Shown here: piece after piece, positions 34,181-43,813 of the stretch
How positions within the stretch are numbered: position 1 is the first letter of the stretch
How the letters are laid out: each line of letters starts with the position of its first letter
DNA from: Desulfotignum sp.
GTDB taxonomy: Bacteria > Desulfobacterota > Desulfobacteria > Desulfobacterales > Desulfobacteraceae
Assembly (NCBI GenBank): GCA_011390635.1
Contig: JAABSA010000005.1
Location: 62,001-126,000, forward strand
Reading direction: 5' to 3'
Length of the DNA: 64,000 bases
The notes under the pieces: generated by a model
What the model saw: the letters and a program-made list of their open reading frames with translations, nothing else
Database searches by the model: none
Told to the model about the DNA's origin: nothing
Made by a program: the position numbers and the translations under genes

Positions 34181-35467
34181 ATGACCCGGACCGATGACAA
34201 GGAAAACCGCAAAATTGCCGCCGCAAAAAAAATGCGGGATATCATGACCACCTATTACCTGGATGCATTGTCCGCCTCCCAGAACAACCGACAGGTGGCC
34301 TGGATCACCTCGGGTGGTCCGGTGGAACCTCTGGTGGCCATGGATATCATCCCGGTGTATCCGGAAAACCATGGCGCCATGATCGGCTCCTCCAAGATGG
34401 GGGAGGATCTTTGCAGCAAAGCGGAAGAGATGGGATATTCCACAGACCTGTGTTCCTATGCCAGGGCCGACATTGGCTGCGCCGTGGTACAGGGTGGCCC
34501 CATAGGCGGTCTGCCCAAACCCGACATGCTCATCTGCTGCAACAACATCTGCGGCACGGTGCTAAAATGGTACGAGGTCCAGGCCCGGTACTATGATGTG
34601 CCTTTGTTCATCCTTGACACCCCGGTGTGCCATACCGGCTATTTTCCGGAAACAGCAGCCTATGTCAAAGCCCAGATCACAGAATATATCGGTTTTCTGG
34701 AAAGTGTCACCGGAAAAAAAATGGACATGGACCGCATGAACCAGGTGGGACATCTGTCGTTAGAGGGACAAAAACTCTGGCAGCAGGTGCTCAAAACAAC
34801 CGCCCACAAGCCATCTCCCATGAGTGCCTTTGATGCATTCTTTTTTCTGGCCCTCATTGTCACCCTGCGGGGCACCCGTACGGCTGTCGATTTTTACAGG
34901 GAACTGCTCACGGAAATGGAGGACAGAATCACCCGAAACATCTCCATTGTGCCGGAAGAACAATACCGCCTGCTCTGGGACAACCTGCCGGTGTGGCACC
35001 GGCTCAAATGGCTGTCCCAAAAATTTTCGGACCACAAGGCATGCCTGGTGGCCGACACCTATACATCCGCCTGGTGCGGGGCCATCCAGTATATCGACCC
35101 GGAAAATTTTTTAGATTCCATTGCCCAGGCCTACACCCGCATCTACCTGAATATCGGCATCGACCAGATGGCGGACCAGATTCTGGACATGATAGCCTTC
35201 TATGATGTGCACGGACTGGTCATGCACTCCAACCGGTCCTGCAAACCTTATTCCTTCGGCCAGATGGACATCATGAACATTGTCCGAAAAAAGGCGGGCA
35301 TTCCCGTGCTGATGCTGGAGGCGGACATGGTGGATCCCAGAAGTTTTTCCCAGTCCCAGATTGACACCCGCATTGACGCATTCATGGAAATCATCCAGCA
35401 CAAAAACAGACCTCACACAAGGGTTGGCCCGCAAACAGACACTGGGCGAAAGGCAGGTGCCAGATGA
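34181..35467 (+). CDS. 2-hydroxyacyl-CoA dehydratase / benzoyl-CoA reductase subunit (HgdA/BcrB-like)
   Basis: 428 residues. The family features are the VAWITSGGPVEPLVAMDIIPVYPENH opening region, the cysteines of SYARADIGCAVV and ICCNNICGTVL, and the C-terminal HSNRSCKPYSFGQMD with its cluster cysteine. It is the larger partner of the preceding subunit and should bind the CoA substrate and another [4Fe-4S] cluster. It overlaps the activator gene by 4 bp. It is a BcrB/HgdA-type subunit, with no closer assignment. Confidence 0.88.
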   Translation: MTRTDDKENRKIAAAKKMRDIMTTYYLDALSASQNNRQVAWITSGGPVEPLVAMDIIPVYPENHGAMIGSSKMGEDLCSKAEEMGYSTDLCSYARADIGCAVVQGGPIGGLPKPDMLICCNNICGTVLKWYEVQARYYDVPLFILDTPVCHTGYFPETAAYVKAQITEYIGFLESVTGKKMDMDRMNQVGHLSLEGQKLWQQVLKTTAHKPSPMSAFDAFFFLALIVTLRGTRTAVDFYRELLTEMEDRITRNISIVPEEQYRLLWDNLPVWHRLKWLSQKFSDHKACLVADTYTSAWCGAIQYIDPENFLDSIAQAYTRIYLNIGIDQMADQILDMIAFYDVHGLVMHSNRSCKPYSFGQMDIMNIVRKKAGIPVLMLEADMVDPRSFSQSQIDTRIDAFMEIIQHKNRPHTRVGPQTDTGRKAGAR

Positions 35468-36231
35468 TTTCTGCCGGTATTGACATCGGCTCCATTACTG
35501 CCAAGGCGGCCCTGGTAGATGATGGGACACTTGTGGCCACCCGCATAATATTCACAGGATACAACCCTGCTGCCGCCGCCAGAGAGGTGTTTGCAGCACT
35601 GCTCAGCCAGACCGGCATCCCGGAAGCATCGGTCCGGCGCATTGTGGCCACGGGATACGGCAGGGCATCCGTGGATTTTGCCCACAAAACATTGACCGAA
35701 ATCATCTGCCACGGTGCCGGTGCCCATTTTCTCGATCCCGATGTCCGGGGTGTCATTGATGTGGGGGGCCAGGACAGCAAAGCCATTTTGCTGGATGCAA
35801 ACGGACAGGTGGAAAATTTTGCCATGAATGACAAATGTGCCGCCGGTACCGGCCGGTTCCTGGAGGTCATGGCCCAGGCTCTGCAGATTCCGTTGGATCA
35901 GATGGGAGAGATCAGTCTTGGGGCTGAAACACCTGTAAAAATATCATCCATCTGCACGGTATTTGCAGAATCAGAGGTCATTTCCATGATTGCCCGACAG
36001 AAAAACCGCCGGGACATTGCTGCCGGCATTCACATATCCACTGCGGCCCGGGTGGCATCCCTGGCCGGCAAGATACATCTTGGCCCGCCCGTGGTCATGA
36101 CCGGGGGGGTGGCAAAAAACAAGGGAATGGTCAAGGCCCTGGAAGACCGGCTGGGATACACCATCACAGTGGGGGCAATGCCCCAGGAAAACGGAGCAGT
36201 GGGCGCAGCGTTCCTGGCGGCCGGCATCTGA
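35464..36231 (+). CDS. ATP-dependent activator of the dehydratase (BadF/BcrA/HgdC family)
   Basis: 255 residues of an ASKHA-fold ATPase: phosphate motif GIDIGSITAKAAL, second motif VIDVGGQDSKAI, and MTGGVAKNKGMV. The two cysteines that hold the homodimer-bridging [4Fe-4S] cluster are in NDKCAAGTGRF and SSICTVFAESE. This type of activase hydrolyses ATP to inject a low-potential electron into the dehydratase. There is a single activator gene, as in 2-hydroxyacyl-CoA dehydratases, whereas class I benzoyl-CoA reductases have two ATPase subunits. That points to a homodimer and favours the dehydratase role. Confidence 0.92.
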   Translation: MISAGIDIGSITAKAALVDDGTLVATRIIFTGYNPAAAAREVFAALLSQTGIPEASVRRIVATGYGRASVDFAHKTLTEIICHGAGAHFLDPDVRGVIDVGGQDSKAILLDANGQVENFAMNDKCAAGTGRFLEVMAQALQIPLDQMGEISLGAETPVKISSICTVFAESEVISMIARQKNRRDIAAGIHISTAARVASLAGKIHLGPPVVMTGGVAKNKGMVKALEDRLGYTITVGAMPQENGAVGAAFLAAGI

Positions 36232-36332
36232 GGCCTGCTGAAATGTTTGTGAAAATCAAGGCAATCCCATGTAGATATGAGGTGCCCTCCCTGTGGGTGT
36301 CTTGCTGAAATAACAACATGCAGGAATCAAAT

Positions 36333-37112
36333 ATGGAAATCAGATGGCTGGGCACTGCGGGTTTTGATATCAAAACCCAAGACTCCCGGTTTCTTATTGA
36401 CCCTTATGTGAGCCGAAACCCTGCGGCTGAACCGGTTCAACATCTGGTACCAGCGGATCTGGCAGGAGCGGACAGGATTTTTATTTCCCACGGGCATTTT
36501 GATCATCTCATGGATGTGCCAAAAATACTGGCCGGAGATACTGAAAAATCGTGCCGGGTTTTTTGTTCCGCCAGGGCCGGCAGCACCCTTGAAAAGCTGG
36601 GTGTCGATAAAGACCGGGTATATCGGGTGAACCAGGACAACATTGAGGTAAGGTTCAGCCATGTAAAAGCCCGGGCCTTTTTCAGCCGCCACATTCGGTT
36701 CGACCTTCCCCTGGCGGCCGCCACCCTTGCCAGAATCCATCTTCGGTTTTTTCGTCTTCTGCCCCTGTTCACCCGATATCCCTGTGGCCAGGTTTTGAGC
36801 TGGCAGTTCTGCCTGGAGGGCAGGACCATCCAGCATTTCGGCAGTGCCGGTGCAGCACCTGTGCAACCCAAGACCCTGGCACCGGTGGATATTTTATTGT
36901 TCCCCCTGCAGGGACATACCGATATCTGCAAAATTGCCGCCGAACAGGTCCGCTACCTGGCACCCAACATTGTCATTGTCCACCACCATGACAATTTTTA
37001 CCCCCCGGTTTCCCAGGACATTGATACCAAAAGATTTGTGGAACAGGTGAACCGGGAAAACCCCCGGATCCGCGTCATAGTTCCCCGGATAAATGTGCCC
37101 ATTACCATATAA
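36333..37112 (+). CDS. metallo-beta-lactamase-fold hydrolase
   Basis: 259 residues from the ATG at 36333, chosen because AGGA lies about 8 bp upstream. The metal motif HGHFDHLMD is complete, and later His residues are in LQGHTDICK and VHHHDNFYPP. The fold matches UlaG-like or other MBL hydrolases. No signal peptide is visible, so it is probably cytoplasmic. It is about 100 bp after the activator gene and may be co-transcribed, but its substrate is unknown. Confidence 0.8.
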   Translation: MEIRWLGTAGFDIKTQDSRFLIDPYVSRNPAAEPVQHLVPADLAGADRIFISHGHFDHLMDVPKILAGDTEKSCRVFCSARAGSTLEKLGVDKDRVYRVNQDNIEVRFSHVKARAFFSRHIRFDLPLAAATLARIHLRFFRLLPLFTRYPCGQVLSWQFCLEGRTIQHFGSAGAAPVQPKTLAPVDILLFPLQGHTDICKIAAEQVRYLAPNIVIVHHHDNFYPPVSQDIDTKRFVEQVNRENPRIRVIVPRINVPITI

Positions 37113-37185
37113 GTATTTGAAATCCTTATGGCGGTGCAATAAAGAACATGGCACCTGCGATGCCTGATGCTTTTTTTGATCCGTA

Positions 37186-37986
37186 TTACCCCTTGTGAAC
37201 GGTCATTTGCGGGAAAGGGATCTCAATATCGTTTTCATCAAAAGCCTCTTTTATTTTCCGGTTCAAATCACATCTGACCGCCCAGTAATCCGAGCTTTTT
37301 ACCCAGGGCCGTACCACAAAATTAACACTTGAGTCTGCCAGTTCGGAAACAGCGATGTTGCAGGCCGGCTCATTAAGAATACGGTCATCAGATTTTATTA
37401 TGTCTTCCATTATCCGCCATGCTTTCTCAATACTTGAACTGTATCCGATACCCACCACCAGATCAATTCTCCGCGTATCATAACCGGAAATGTTTTTGAT
37501 CACATCACCGAATATCTTTCCATTGGGAACCAGAATCATGATATTGTCCGGGGTTGCCAGAATGGTGGTGAACAATTGTATTTCCTTTACAGTGCCGGCA
37601 ACACCGGCGGCATCAATATAATCTCCTGCTTTAAAGGGCCGGAGGGCAAGAATAAGCACGCCGGCGGCGAAATTGCCCAAAGATCCCTGGAGGGCAAAGC
37701 CGATAGCAAATCCGACAGCACCGATAACCGCCACAAAAGAAGCGGTCTGAATACCGAATTTTGCCAAAGCCGCCAGTATGGCAAAGGCAAGAATTGCAAA
37801 ATAAACAAGGCTTGCCACAAACGCTACAATAGCGGAATCCACATTGGACTTTATCAAAAGATTTCGTATGAATGTTCTTCCGATTCCAGCAACAATCCGG
37901 CCCACAATTAAAATTGTTATGGCACCGATGACCTTGAGTCCATATGTGGTCAGAAAAAACAACACCTGTTCAGCATAATTTTCCAT
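37186..37986 (-). CDS. small-conductance mechanosensitive channel (MscS family)
   Basis: 266 residues from the ATG at 37986 (AAAGGA 9 bp upstream; the earlier Met at 38004 lacks a site). There are three membrane segments; the pore-lining one is glycine/alanine-rich (IGAVGFAIGFALQGSLGNFAAGVLIL). A beta-domain (KAGDYIDAAGVAGTVKEI) and a C-terminal alpha/beta domain follow. Family members form heptamers that release solutes under hypo-osmotic tension. It is divergent from the 7TM kinase gene. Confidence 0.92.
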   Translation of the reverse strand: MENYAEQVLFFLTTYGLKVIGAITILIVGRIVAGIGRTFIRNLLIKSNVDSAIVAFVASLVYFAILAFAILAALAKFGIQTASFVAVIGAVGFAIGFALQGSLGNFAAGVLILALRPFKAGDYIDAAGVAGTVKEIQLFTTILATPDNIMILVPNGKIFGDVIKNISGYDTRRIDLVVGIGYSSSIEKAWRIMEDIIKSDDRILNEPACNIAVSELADSSVNFVVRPWVKSSDYWAVRCDLNRKIKEAFDENDIEIPFPQMTVHKG

Positions 37987-38108
37987 GGCTAGTATTCCTT
38001 TCATTCACTGTGATTAAAAAAACGGTACATTTACTGATACGGAAGCATTTCAATTCAATAGGTTCTATTGTATATTATTTTATTTTAAACCCAGATACAA
38101 TAATTACA

Positions 38109-40307
38109 ATGGAAATAAACGGGGCACTTACATACGGTATATTATCTCTGCTGTCAGGCATAATCAGCGCTGTCATTGCCGTGTATCTGGCCCCTTTCTG
38201 GCGTAAATTCGGGGCCCGGCAGCTCATGCTGCTGACAGCAGCAAGTGCTGTGTGGAGCATGGCCTATGCCATGGAATTGTTAAGCCCGGCATTCTCGGTC
38301 AAACTGTTCTGGGTCTGTATGGAATATGTGGGAAGTGCGTGGATCGCCATGCTGATCTTCAAATTCATCCTTTCCATTACCGGCAGAACCCGATGGCTGA
38401 CTCCTCCCGTCAATCTGCTGCTCTGCATGGTTCCTGCGGCCACCCTGGTGCTGGTTTTTACCAATGATCTGCATGGCCTCATGTGGCAGCATGCATGGAC
38501 ACAGAGAATGTCAGGTATTGAGGCACTTTTTTACCACAGGGGAATCGGATTCTGGATATTTCTTATTTTTTCTTACGCCCTTCTTTTCTGGGCCGCCCTT
38601 ATCCTGATACAGGCTGTCTTTGTTGCTTTTCGAGATCATTTTCGCAGACAATTGAAAATCATTCTGCTGGGCATCGTCATTCCCTGGGCCTGCAACGTTG
38701 TCTATATTTTTGATTTTGACGTTCTGCAGGGCATTGATCTGACACCCTTTGCCTTTATGATCACAGGGCTGATCTTTGCGTGGGCAATGGTGCGCTATCA
38801 ATTGCTGTACCTGATTCCCCTGGCACATGAAGCTGTGATGGACAGCATGGGTGATCCGGTGGTGGTGCTGGATATGGAGGACCGGGTGGTGGAACTTAAC
38901 CAGGCCAGTACCAGACTGTTTGAAGTTTCAAATTTTGTGCCGGGCATGTATAAAGCCCGGGAATTGTTTTTCGATCTTTCGGATCTTGTGGACCGGCACC
39001 GGGGCCATACCCCTGTTTTTTTTGAGGCGGAATTTGCGGCCAAAGGCAATCCATGTCACTGGCACATTTTTATATCCCCGCTTCTGGGTACAAAACGGAT
39101 ACAAAAAGGCTGGCTGATTGTATGCCGGGACATCACGGAACAAAAACTGACTGAAATTGCCCTGCGCCAGGCCCGGGACTATGTGAAAAGCATCATCAAT
39201 TCCATGCCCTCCATTCTCATTGGCGTCGATGACAAGGCCGTGGTAACCCAGTGGAACCTGGAAGCACAAAAAATGACCGGCATCAGTGCGGACAAGGCCA
39301 GGAAACGATTTCTTCCGGCCGTATTTCCCCAGGGCAGTGGCATTGTTCCCGACATTTTGGCTGCCATTGAAACCCGGAAAGTCCATAAAAAAGAAAAAAC
39401 CATCCTGGTTCTCAATGACCAGACCTGTGTTACGGACATCACTATTTATCCCATCCTGTCAGACAGTCCGCCAGGAGCGGTCATCCGGGTAGATGACATC
39501 AGTGAACGGGCCAAAATAGAAGAGATGATGGTTCATTCGGAAAAGATGATATCGGTTGGCGGCCTGGCCGCAGGCATGGCCCATGAAATCAACAATCCTC
39601 TGGCCGGCATGCTCCAGATAATTCAGGTCATCCAGAACCGTTTGTCCAAGCCACTGCCTGCCAATATTGCAGCGGCTGAACGGCATAACCTGGATCTGGA
39701 CCGCATCAATGCCTACATGACCGAACGGCAGATTTTTGATCTCATGGACCAGGCCATTGCCGTGGGAAAGCGTGCTGCCGCCATTGTTCAAAACATGCTG
39801 TCCTTCAGCCGCAGAAGCGAGAGCCGGCGGTCCAGCCATTTTCTTTCGGAAATGATGGATGCCACCCTGGATCTTGTTAAAAATGATTTTAACCTGAAAA
39901 AACGATATGATATTTTGTCTGTAGACATTGCAACCAGGGTGGAGGCTCAGCTGCCTCCGGTTCCCTGTGAGAAAACCAAAATCCAGCAGGTTTTTTTCAA
40001 TATCCTCAAAAACGGCGTGGAGGCCATGTCTGAAGCAAAAACCTGCCACCCCTCTTTTGTGATACGCTATTTCAGGGAACGGGACATGGCAGGGGTGGAG
40101 ATCCGGGACAACGGCCCAGGCATTCCCCAAGATATCCGAAAACGCATATTCGAACCATTTTTTACCACAAAGGAAGTGGGGATCGGCACTGGACTCGGGC
40201 TTTCGGTCTCATATTTCATCATCACGGAAAACCATGGCGGCCAACTGACTGTAACCTCTGCACCAGGCTCCGGCACAGCCTTTATTGTCAAACTCCCCCT
40301 GTCCTGA
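38109..40307 (+). CDS. 7TM sensor histidine kinase with PAS domains
   Basis: 732 residues from the ATG at 38109, placed because the N-terminal seven membrane segments (about 8-220) begin just after it and the frame upstream is only charged leader. A PAS-like region (about 235-350) and a second PAS (about 360-475) follow. The HisKA helix has the His in GMAHEINNPLAGML, and the HATPase domain has FFNILKNGVEAM, IRDNGPGIP and GIGTGLGLSVSY. The kinase is complete but has no receiver beside it. The N-terminal part resembles the 7TM sensor region of such kinases. No ribosome site is clear. Confidence 0.88.
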   Translation: MEINGALTYGILSLLSGIISAVIAVYLAPFWRKFGARQLMLLTAASAVWSMAYAMELLSPAFSVKLFWVCMEYVGSAWIAMLIFKFILSITGRTRWLTPPVNLLLCMVPAATLVLVFTNDLHGLMWQHAWTQRMSGIEALFYHRGIGFWIFLIFSYALLFWAALILIQAVFVAFRDHFRRQLKIILLGIVIPWACNVVYIFDFDVLQGIDLTPFAFMITGLIFAWAMVRYQLLYLIPLAHEAVMDSMGDPVVVLDMEDRVVELNQASTRLFEVSNFVPGMYKARELFFDLSDLVDRHRGHTPVFFEAEFAAKGNPCHWHIFISPLLGTKRIQKGWLIVCRDITEQKLTEIALRQARDYVKSIINSMPSILIGVDDKAVVTQWNLEAQKMTGISADKARKRFLPAVFPQGSGIVPDILAAIETRKVHKKEKTILVLNDQTCVTDITIYPILSDSPPGAVIRVDDISERAKIEEMMVHSEKMISVGGLAAGMAHEINNPLAGMLQIIQVIQNRLSKPLPANIAAAERHNLDLDRINAYMTERQIFDLMDQAIAVGKRAAAIVQNMLSFSRRSESRRSSHFLSEMMDATLDLVKNDFNLKKRYDILSVDIATRVEAQLPPVPCEKTKIQQVFFNILKNGVEAMSEAKTCHPSFVIRYFRERDMAGVEIRDNGPGIPQDIRKRIFEPFFTTKEVGIGTGLGLSVSYFIITENHGGQLTVTSAPGSGTAFIVKLPLS

Positions 40308-40322
40308 ACCCCCTGATTGGTC

Positions 40323-40781
40323 CTACCACACCTCGGGATAGGCCACATCCACAAATTTTTCTTCCATCACATGCTTGTGGCCCCTTTCCATGGCTGCCAG
40401 ATCCATAAACACGGATTTCAGACCGGGATCTGTGCAGTTTTCAGCCAGGCCGGTATATTTTTTCATGGCGATCTCCTCGTTTTTCATAGCCAGACCGATG
40501 GCGCTCTTAAGGTCCATGTTTTCAGTGACTTTGGGCATCTCGATGGTCTCGGACACATGAAAATCCTTTTCACAGTCAAAATTGGCGGCATCCACTTTTT
40601 TCTGGTTCAAAATGTCTGTAAGGATCTGTTCATGCCTGGCTTCTTCTTTGGCAAAACCCGCAAATACACCCCTGAGATAGTCATCTTTGATCCGCTGGGA
40701 AACCTGATCATAAAAGTTTTTGGCGTCAATTTCACTTTGAATGGCATCAGAAATTGCTGCGCGATATGCATCTAAATCCAT
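40323..40781 (-). CDS. ferritin-like (rubrerythrin-type) di-iron protein
   Basis: 152 residues, all helical. Di-iron ligands are present in FAKEEARHEQIL and in FMDLAAMERGHKHVM (ExxH pairs), with earlier Glu residues in QSEIDAKNFYDQV and KNEEIAMKKYTG. There is no C-terminal rubredoxin domain. Proteins of this kind handle peroxide or iron in anaerobes. It is convergent with the kinase gene, 15 bp apart, and probably transcribed alone. Confidence 0.9.
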   Translation of the reverse strand: MDLDAYRAAISDAIQSEIDAKNFYDQVSQRIKDDYLRGVFAGFAKEEARHEQILTDILNQKKVDAANFDCEKDFHVSETIEMPKVTENMDLKSAIGLAMKNEEIAMKKYTGLAENCTDPGLKSVFMDLAAMERGHKHVMEEKFVDVAYPEVW

Positions 40782-40904
40782 AAAATCCTCCCGGGTCTTT
40801 CAAGGTTATTTGTATAATAATTTCTTTTTTCCAGCACCCACAAACTCCCGCAGGGAGGCTGCATGGCTGACAAAACAGGTTCATCTGATACATGGATATC
40901 TGAA

Positions 40905-41972
40905 TCAGGGCAGAGGCGTTGCCGTATAAGCCACCCCGGCCTCTTCAGATCCATAGAGGGGCAGTTTCTGGTCTGCGGCAATATCTGATACCAGATTTGG
41001 GTTCAACAGCATGGATTTACCTGACAGCACCAGGTCCGCATCTGTCAGTGCATTTTTTGCACTATTGCGGTCATATATTTTGCCGCAGATCAACAGGGGC
41101 AGATCCGTTACCTCTCTGGTGACCTTTGCCATGGTTTTACCGGTACCAAAGGCATCTTGGGCAAAATCATAGGTGGAAACAGAAATCGCGTCAATAGGTT
41201 CTTTTGCAAACAATTGAATCATCTGCTGCCATTCTGATGCACCGGAAAACAAAGAAACCTCCGTATCGGCAATGCCCCAGTTTGAAACGCGCACCAGCAA
41301 GAGACGGTCTTCAGGCATCACCCGCCTTACCGCCTGGATCACCTCGTGGATGAACCGGTAACGGTTTTCCATGGACCCGCCATAGGCATCTGTCCTCCGG
41401 TTGGAATAGGTGGACAGAAACTGACTGAGCAGGTATCCGTGTGCACAGTGCAGTTCCAGGCCGTCGAATCCGGCTGCAACGACCCCTTTGGCGGTTTCCA
41501 CAAAACCGTTCAACACATGGTCCATATCAAACCGGGTCATCTGCTCGGGCACAGGATAGGGCGCGCCGGTCATGGGATTTTCCTGCATCGGCGCCACAGG
41601 GCTGGGAGCGATCACCCGGTTGGCCGGATTGATTCCTTCATAGGCCATGCGGCCGCAGTGAAAGATTTGGCAGACCGATACTGCCCCATGGCTGCGGATC
41701 TCATCGGTCACATCCTTCCACGCATCCACCTGGTTCTGGTTCAATATCCTGGCCTGGCCGGGATAACCCTGGGCACTTTCATAATCGGTCACAATGGCTT
41801 CGTTGTAAACCAGGCCGGCCCCGTTTCTTGCACGGGTGATTAAAAACTGCAGCACATCCTCCCTGGGGATGCTGTCTCCGGATGCCGACATCCGGGTCAT
41901 GGGTGCCACACCGATACGATTTTTAAGAGTGACCTGTTTGATGGTAACGGGTGAAAACAGCAAAGATGTCAT
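40905..41972 (-). CDS. Old Yellow Enzyme-type NADH:flavin oxidoreductase
   Basis: 355 residues of a TIM-barrel OYE fold: opening LLFSPVTIKQVTLKNRIGVAPM, the HCAHGYLLSQFLS and ENRYRFIHEV segments that hold FMN and substrate, and RVSNWG. It lacks the C-terminal FeS/FAD extension of 2,4-dienoyl-CoA reductases, so it is the short FMN-only type. It likely reduces an activated C=C bond with NAD(P)H; the natural substrate is unknown. Neighbours do not give a pathway. Confidence 0.9.
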   Translation of the reverse strand: MTSLLFSPVTIKQVTLKNRIGVAPMTRMSASGDSIPREDVLQFLITRARNGAGLVYNEAIVTDYESAQGYPGQARILNQNQVDAWKDVTDEIRSHGAVSVCQIFHCGRMAYEGINPANRVIAPSPVAPMQENPMTGAPYPVPEQMTRFDMDHVLNGFVETAKGVVAAGFDGLELHCAHGYLLSQFLSTYSNRRTDAYGGSMENRYRFIHEVIQAVRRVMPEDRLLLVRVSNWGIADTEVSLFSGASEWQQMIQLFAKEPIDAISVSTYDFAQDAFGTGKTMAKVTREVTDLPLLICGKIYDRNSAKNALTDADLVLSGKSMLLNPNLVSDIAADQKLPLYGSEEAGVAYTATPLP

Positions 41973-42019
41973 TTTGATCTCCCTGGTTAAAGATGGGAAC
42001 CAACGTTCTTTTGGATAAA

Positions 42020-42493
42020 CTAAGCCTGATTTCTGGTCATGTCAATGTGGGCAATCCCATCTTCCAGATAGGTGTCGGACACCGGTACAAACCCGTGGGA
42101 TTTATAAAAAGAGCGCAAATAGTTCTGGGCACTGATGGTCACATCCTTATTCGGCCAGGTCCGGGCTGTCACGGCCAGAATCTTTTTCACCAGCACATGT
42201 CCCAGACCGGTTTTCCGGAATGCAGGCGCCACCACCACCCGGCCGAAACTGACATTGGAAAACCTGACCCCCGGTGCCAGGATCCGGGCATAGGCAGCCA
42301 GGCTGCTATCCTGTGCCCTGCCGGTGATATGCAGGGTGTCTGAAAAAACATCTTTACCGTCCAGTTCCGGATATGCACAGGCCTGTTCCACCACAAACAC
42401 ATCCAACCGGAGTTTGAGCAGCTCATACAGCTGCTTTGCTCCCAGCCCATCAAAATGGTCTACCTGCCATGCAATCCTGTTGTCATCTGTCAT
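42020..42493 (-). CDS. ElaA-like GNAT N-acetyltransferase
   Basis: 157 residues from the ATG at 42493. The earlier Met in the frame adds about 48 residues with no homology. The ElaA pattern is clear: LYELLKLRLDVFVVEQACAYPELDGKD, then the acetyl-CoA loop VVVAPAFRKTGLGHVLV. It probably acetylates a small amine, but no substrate is known for the family. It is divergent from the molybdopterin-binding gene. Confidence 0.85.
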   Translation of the reverse strand: MTDDNRIAWQVDHFDGLGAKQLYELLKLRLDVFVVEQACAYPELDGKDVFSDTLHITGRAQDSSLAAYARILAPGVRFSNVSFGRVVVAPAFRKTGLGHVLVKKILAVTARTWPNKDVTISAQNYLRSFYKSHGFVPVSDTYLEDGIAHIDMTRNQA

Positions 42494-42728
42494 TTTTTCA
42501 TGCCCTTTTTTATCTTTTCCTTGATACCGCATCATCCAGACAAGTGCAAGACCTGAGATCAACGGCATCCTTCCCAGGCGGTGGAATACGATGGTATTGG
42601 TATGACCCTGACGAAACTGCTGAAAAGAGATTGACATTACCGTTAATGCCTGTGAAAATGATATTTTGTTAAGCAGGTTACATCACTGGCTGTCAGCCGG
42701 ACAGGGCGTTTTGCTGGATCCATGCCCG

Positions 42729-42753
42729 CATGCCGGATGTATCGGCCGGCATG
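42729..42753 (+). promoter_or_regulatory. hairpin just before the ribosome site of the molybdopterin-binding gene
   Basis: CATGCCGG and CCGGCATG form a perfect 8-bp stem with a 9-nt loop, ending 3 bp before the AAGGAG at 42757. It could modulate translation from the TTG start. It does not match the Moco-riboswitch consensus as I know it. Confidence 0.35.
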
Positions 42754-42770
42754 ATAAAGGAGAACCATCC

Positions 42771-43811
42771 TTGAAATTTTACGAAAAAGACCGTATGCAG
42801 TCCCTGCCTGTCAGAGATGCTGTGGGGAAAATGCTGCTCCATGATATTACCCGGATCGTTCCGGATCTGTTTAAAGGGCCGGCCTTCAGAAAAGGCCATA
42901 TCATTACTGAGGCGGATGTGGATCAGCTGCTGGATCTGGGCAAACAGCATGTATATGTGGCCTGCCTCAACGGCGAAATCCATGAGAACGATGCTGCGCA
43001 GCGCATTGCCCGGGCCGCTGCTGGAAAAAATATTTTGCTTTCCGATCCCAAAGAGGGCAAGGTGGGCTTTACCGCAAAAACCTTTGGCCTGCTCAAGATA
43101 GATGTGGAAGGCCTGGCACAGCTTAACAGCATACCCGAAGTCATCTGTGCGACCATGCACACCAACCAGACCGTGGAGCCGGGGCAGGAGCTGGCCGGCA
43201 CCCGGGTGATCCCGCTGTCCATCGATGAAACCCATGTTATTGCAGCGGAAAAAGTGTGTGAAAAATTTTTTCCCATCATTGATATCACACCCTTTGTCCA
43301 GATGGATGTGGGGCTGGTGGTCACCGGATCGGAAGTGTTTTCCGGCCGGATCAGGGACGGATTCGGTCCTGTTGTCCGGAAAAAATTTGAAGCCCTGGGC
43401 TCCCGGATCATGGACAAAAAGATTGTGTCCGATGACATGGACATGACCGTGGCAGCCATTAAAGATTTTGTGGACAGCGGGGCAAAGTTTATCGCTGTCA
43501 CCGGGGGCATGTCTGTGGATCCCGATGACCTGACCCCGGCCGCCATCAAAAAAGCCGGGGGTGAGGTGGTTTTCTACGGGGCACCGGTACTGCCCGGCGC
43601 CATGTTTCTGCTGGCCTATATCAACGATGTGCCGGTGATCGGCCTGCCCGGATGTGTCATGTATTACCGGGCCTCCATTTTCGATCTGGTGGTACCCCGA
43701 CTGCTGGCCGGGGAAACTGTCACCCACAAAGAGATTATCCGCATGGGCCACGGGGGATTCTGCAGCGCCTGCAAAACCTGCCGGTATCCCCAATGCAGTT
43801 TTGGAAAATAA
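42771..43811 (+). CDS. molybdopterin-binding (MoeA/MogA-like) domain protein
   Basis: 346 residues from a TTG at 42771 that has AAGGAG 8 bp upstream; an internal ATG lacks a site. The central part has a MoCF-biosynthesis fold (VGLVVTGSEVFSGRIRDG, IVSDDMDMTVAAIKD, AVTGGMSVDPDDLTPAAI). It is not a complete MoeA. The C-terminus carries an unusual cysteine group (GFCSACKTCRYPQCSFGK) that could bind a cluster or zinc. It is 2 bp before the XdhC gene, so the two probably work together in delivering or modifying molybdenum cofactor. Confidence 0.85.
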   Translation: MKFYEKDRMQSLPVRDAVGKMLLHDITRIVPDLFKGPAFRKGHIITEADVDQLLDLGKQHVYVACLNGEIHENDAAQRIARAAAGKNILLSDPKEGKVGFTAKTFGLLKIDVEGLAQLNSIPEVICATMHTNQTVEPGQELAGTRVIPLSIDETHVIAAEKVCEKFFPIIDITPFVQMDVGLVVTGSEVFSGRIRDGFGPVVRKKFEALGSRIMDKKIVSDDMDMTVAAIKDFVDSGAKFIAVTGGMSVDPDDLTPAAIKKAGGEVVFYGAPVLPGAMFLLAYINDVPVIGLPGCVMYYRASIFDLVVPRLLAGETVTHKEIIRMGHGGFCSACKTCRYPQCSFGK

Positions 43812-43813
43812 AC

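Noticed and set aside
37147-37165. TGGCAC-N5-type sigma-54 promoter match
   Set aside because: The second box reads ATGC rather than TTGC, and it lies between two convergent genes with nothing to drive.
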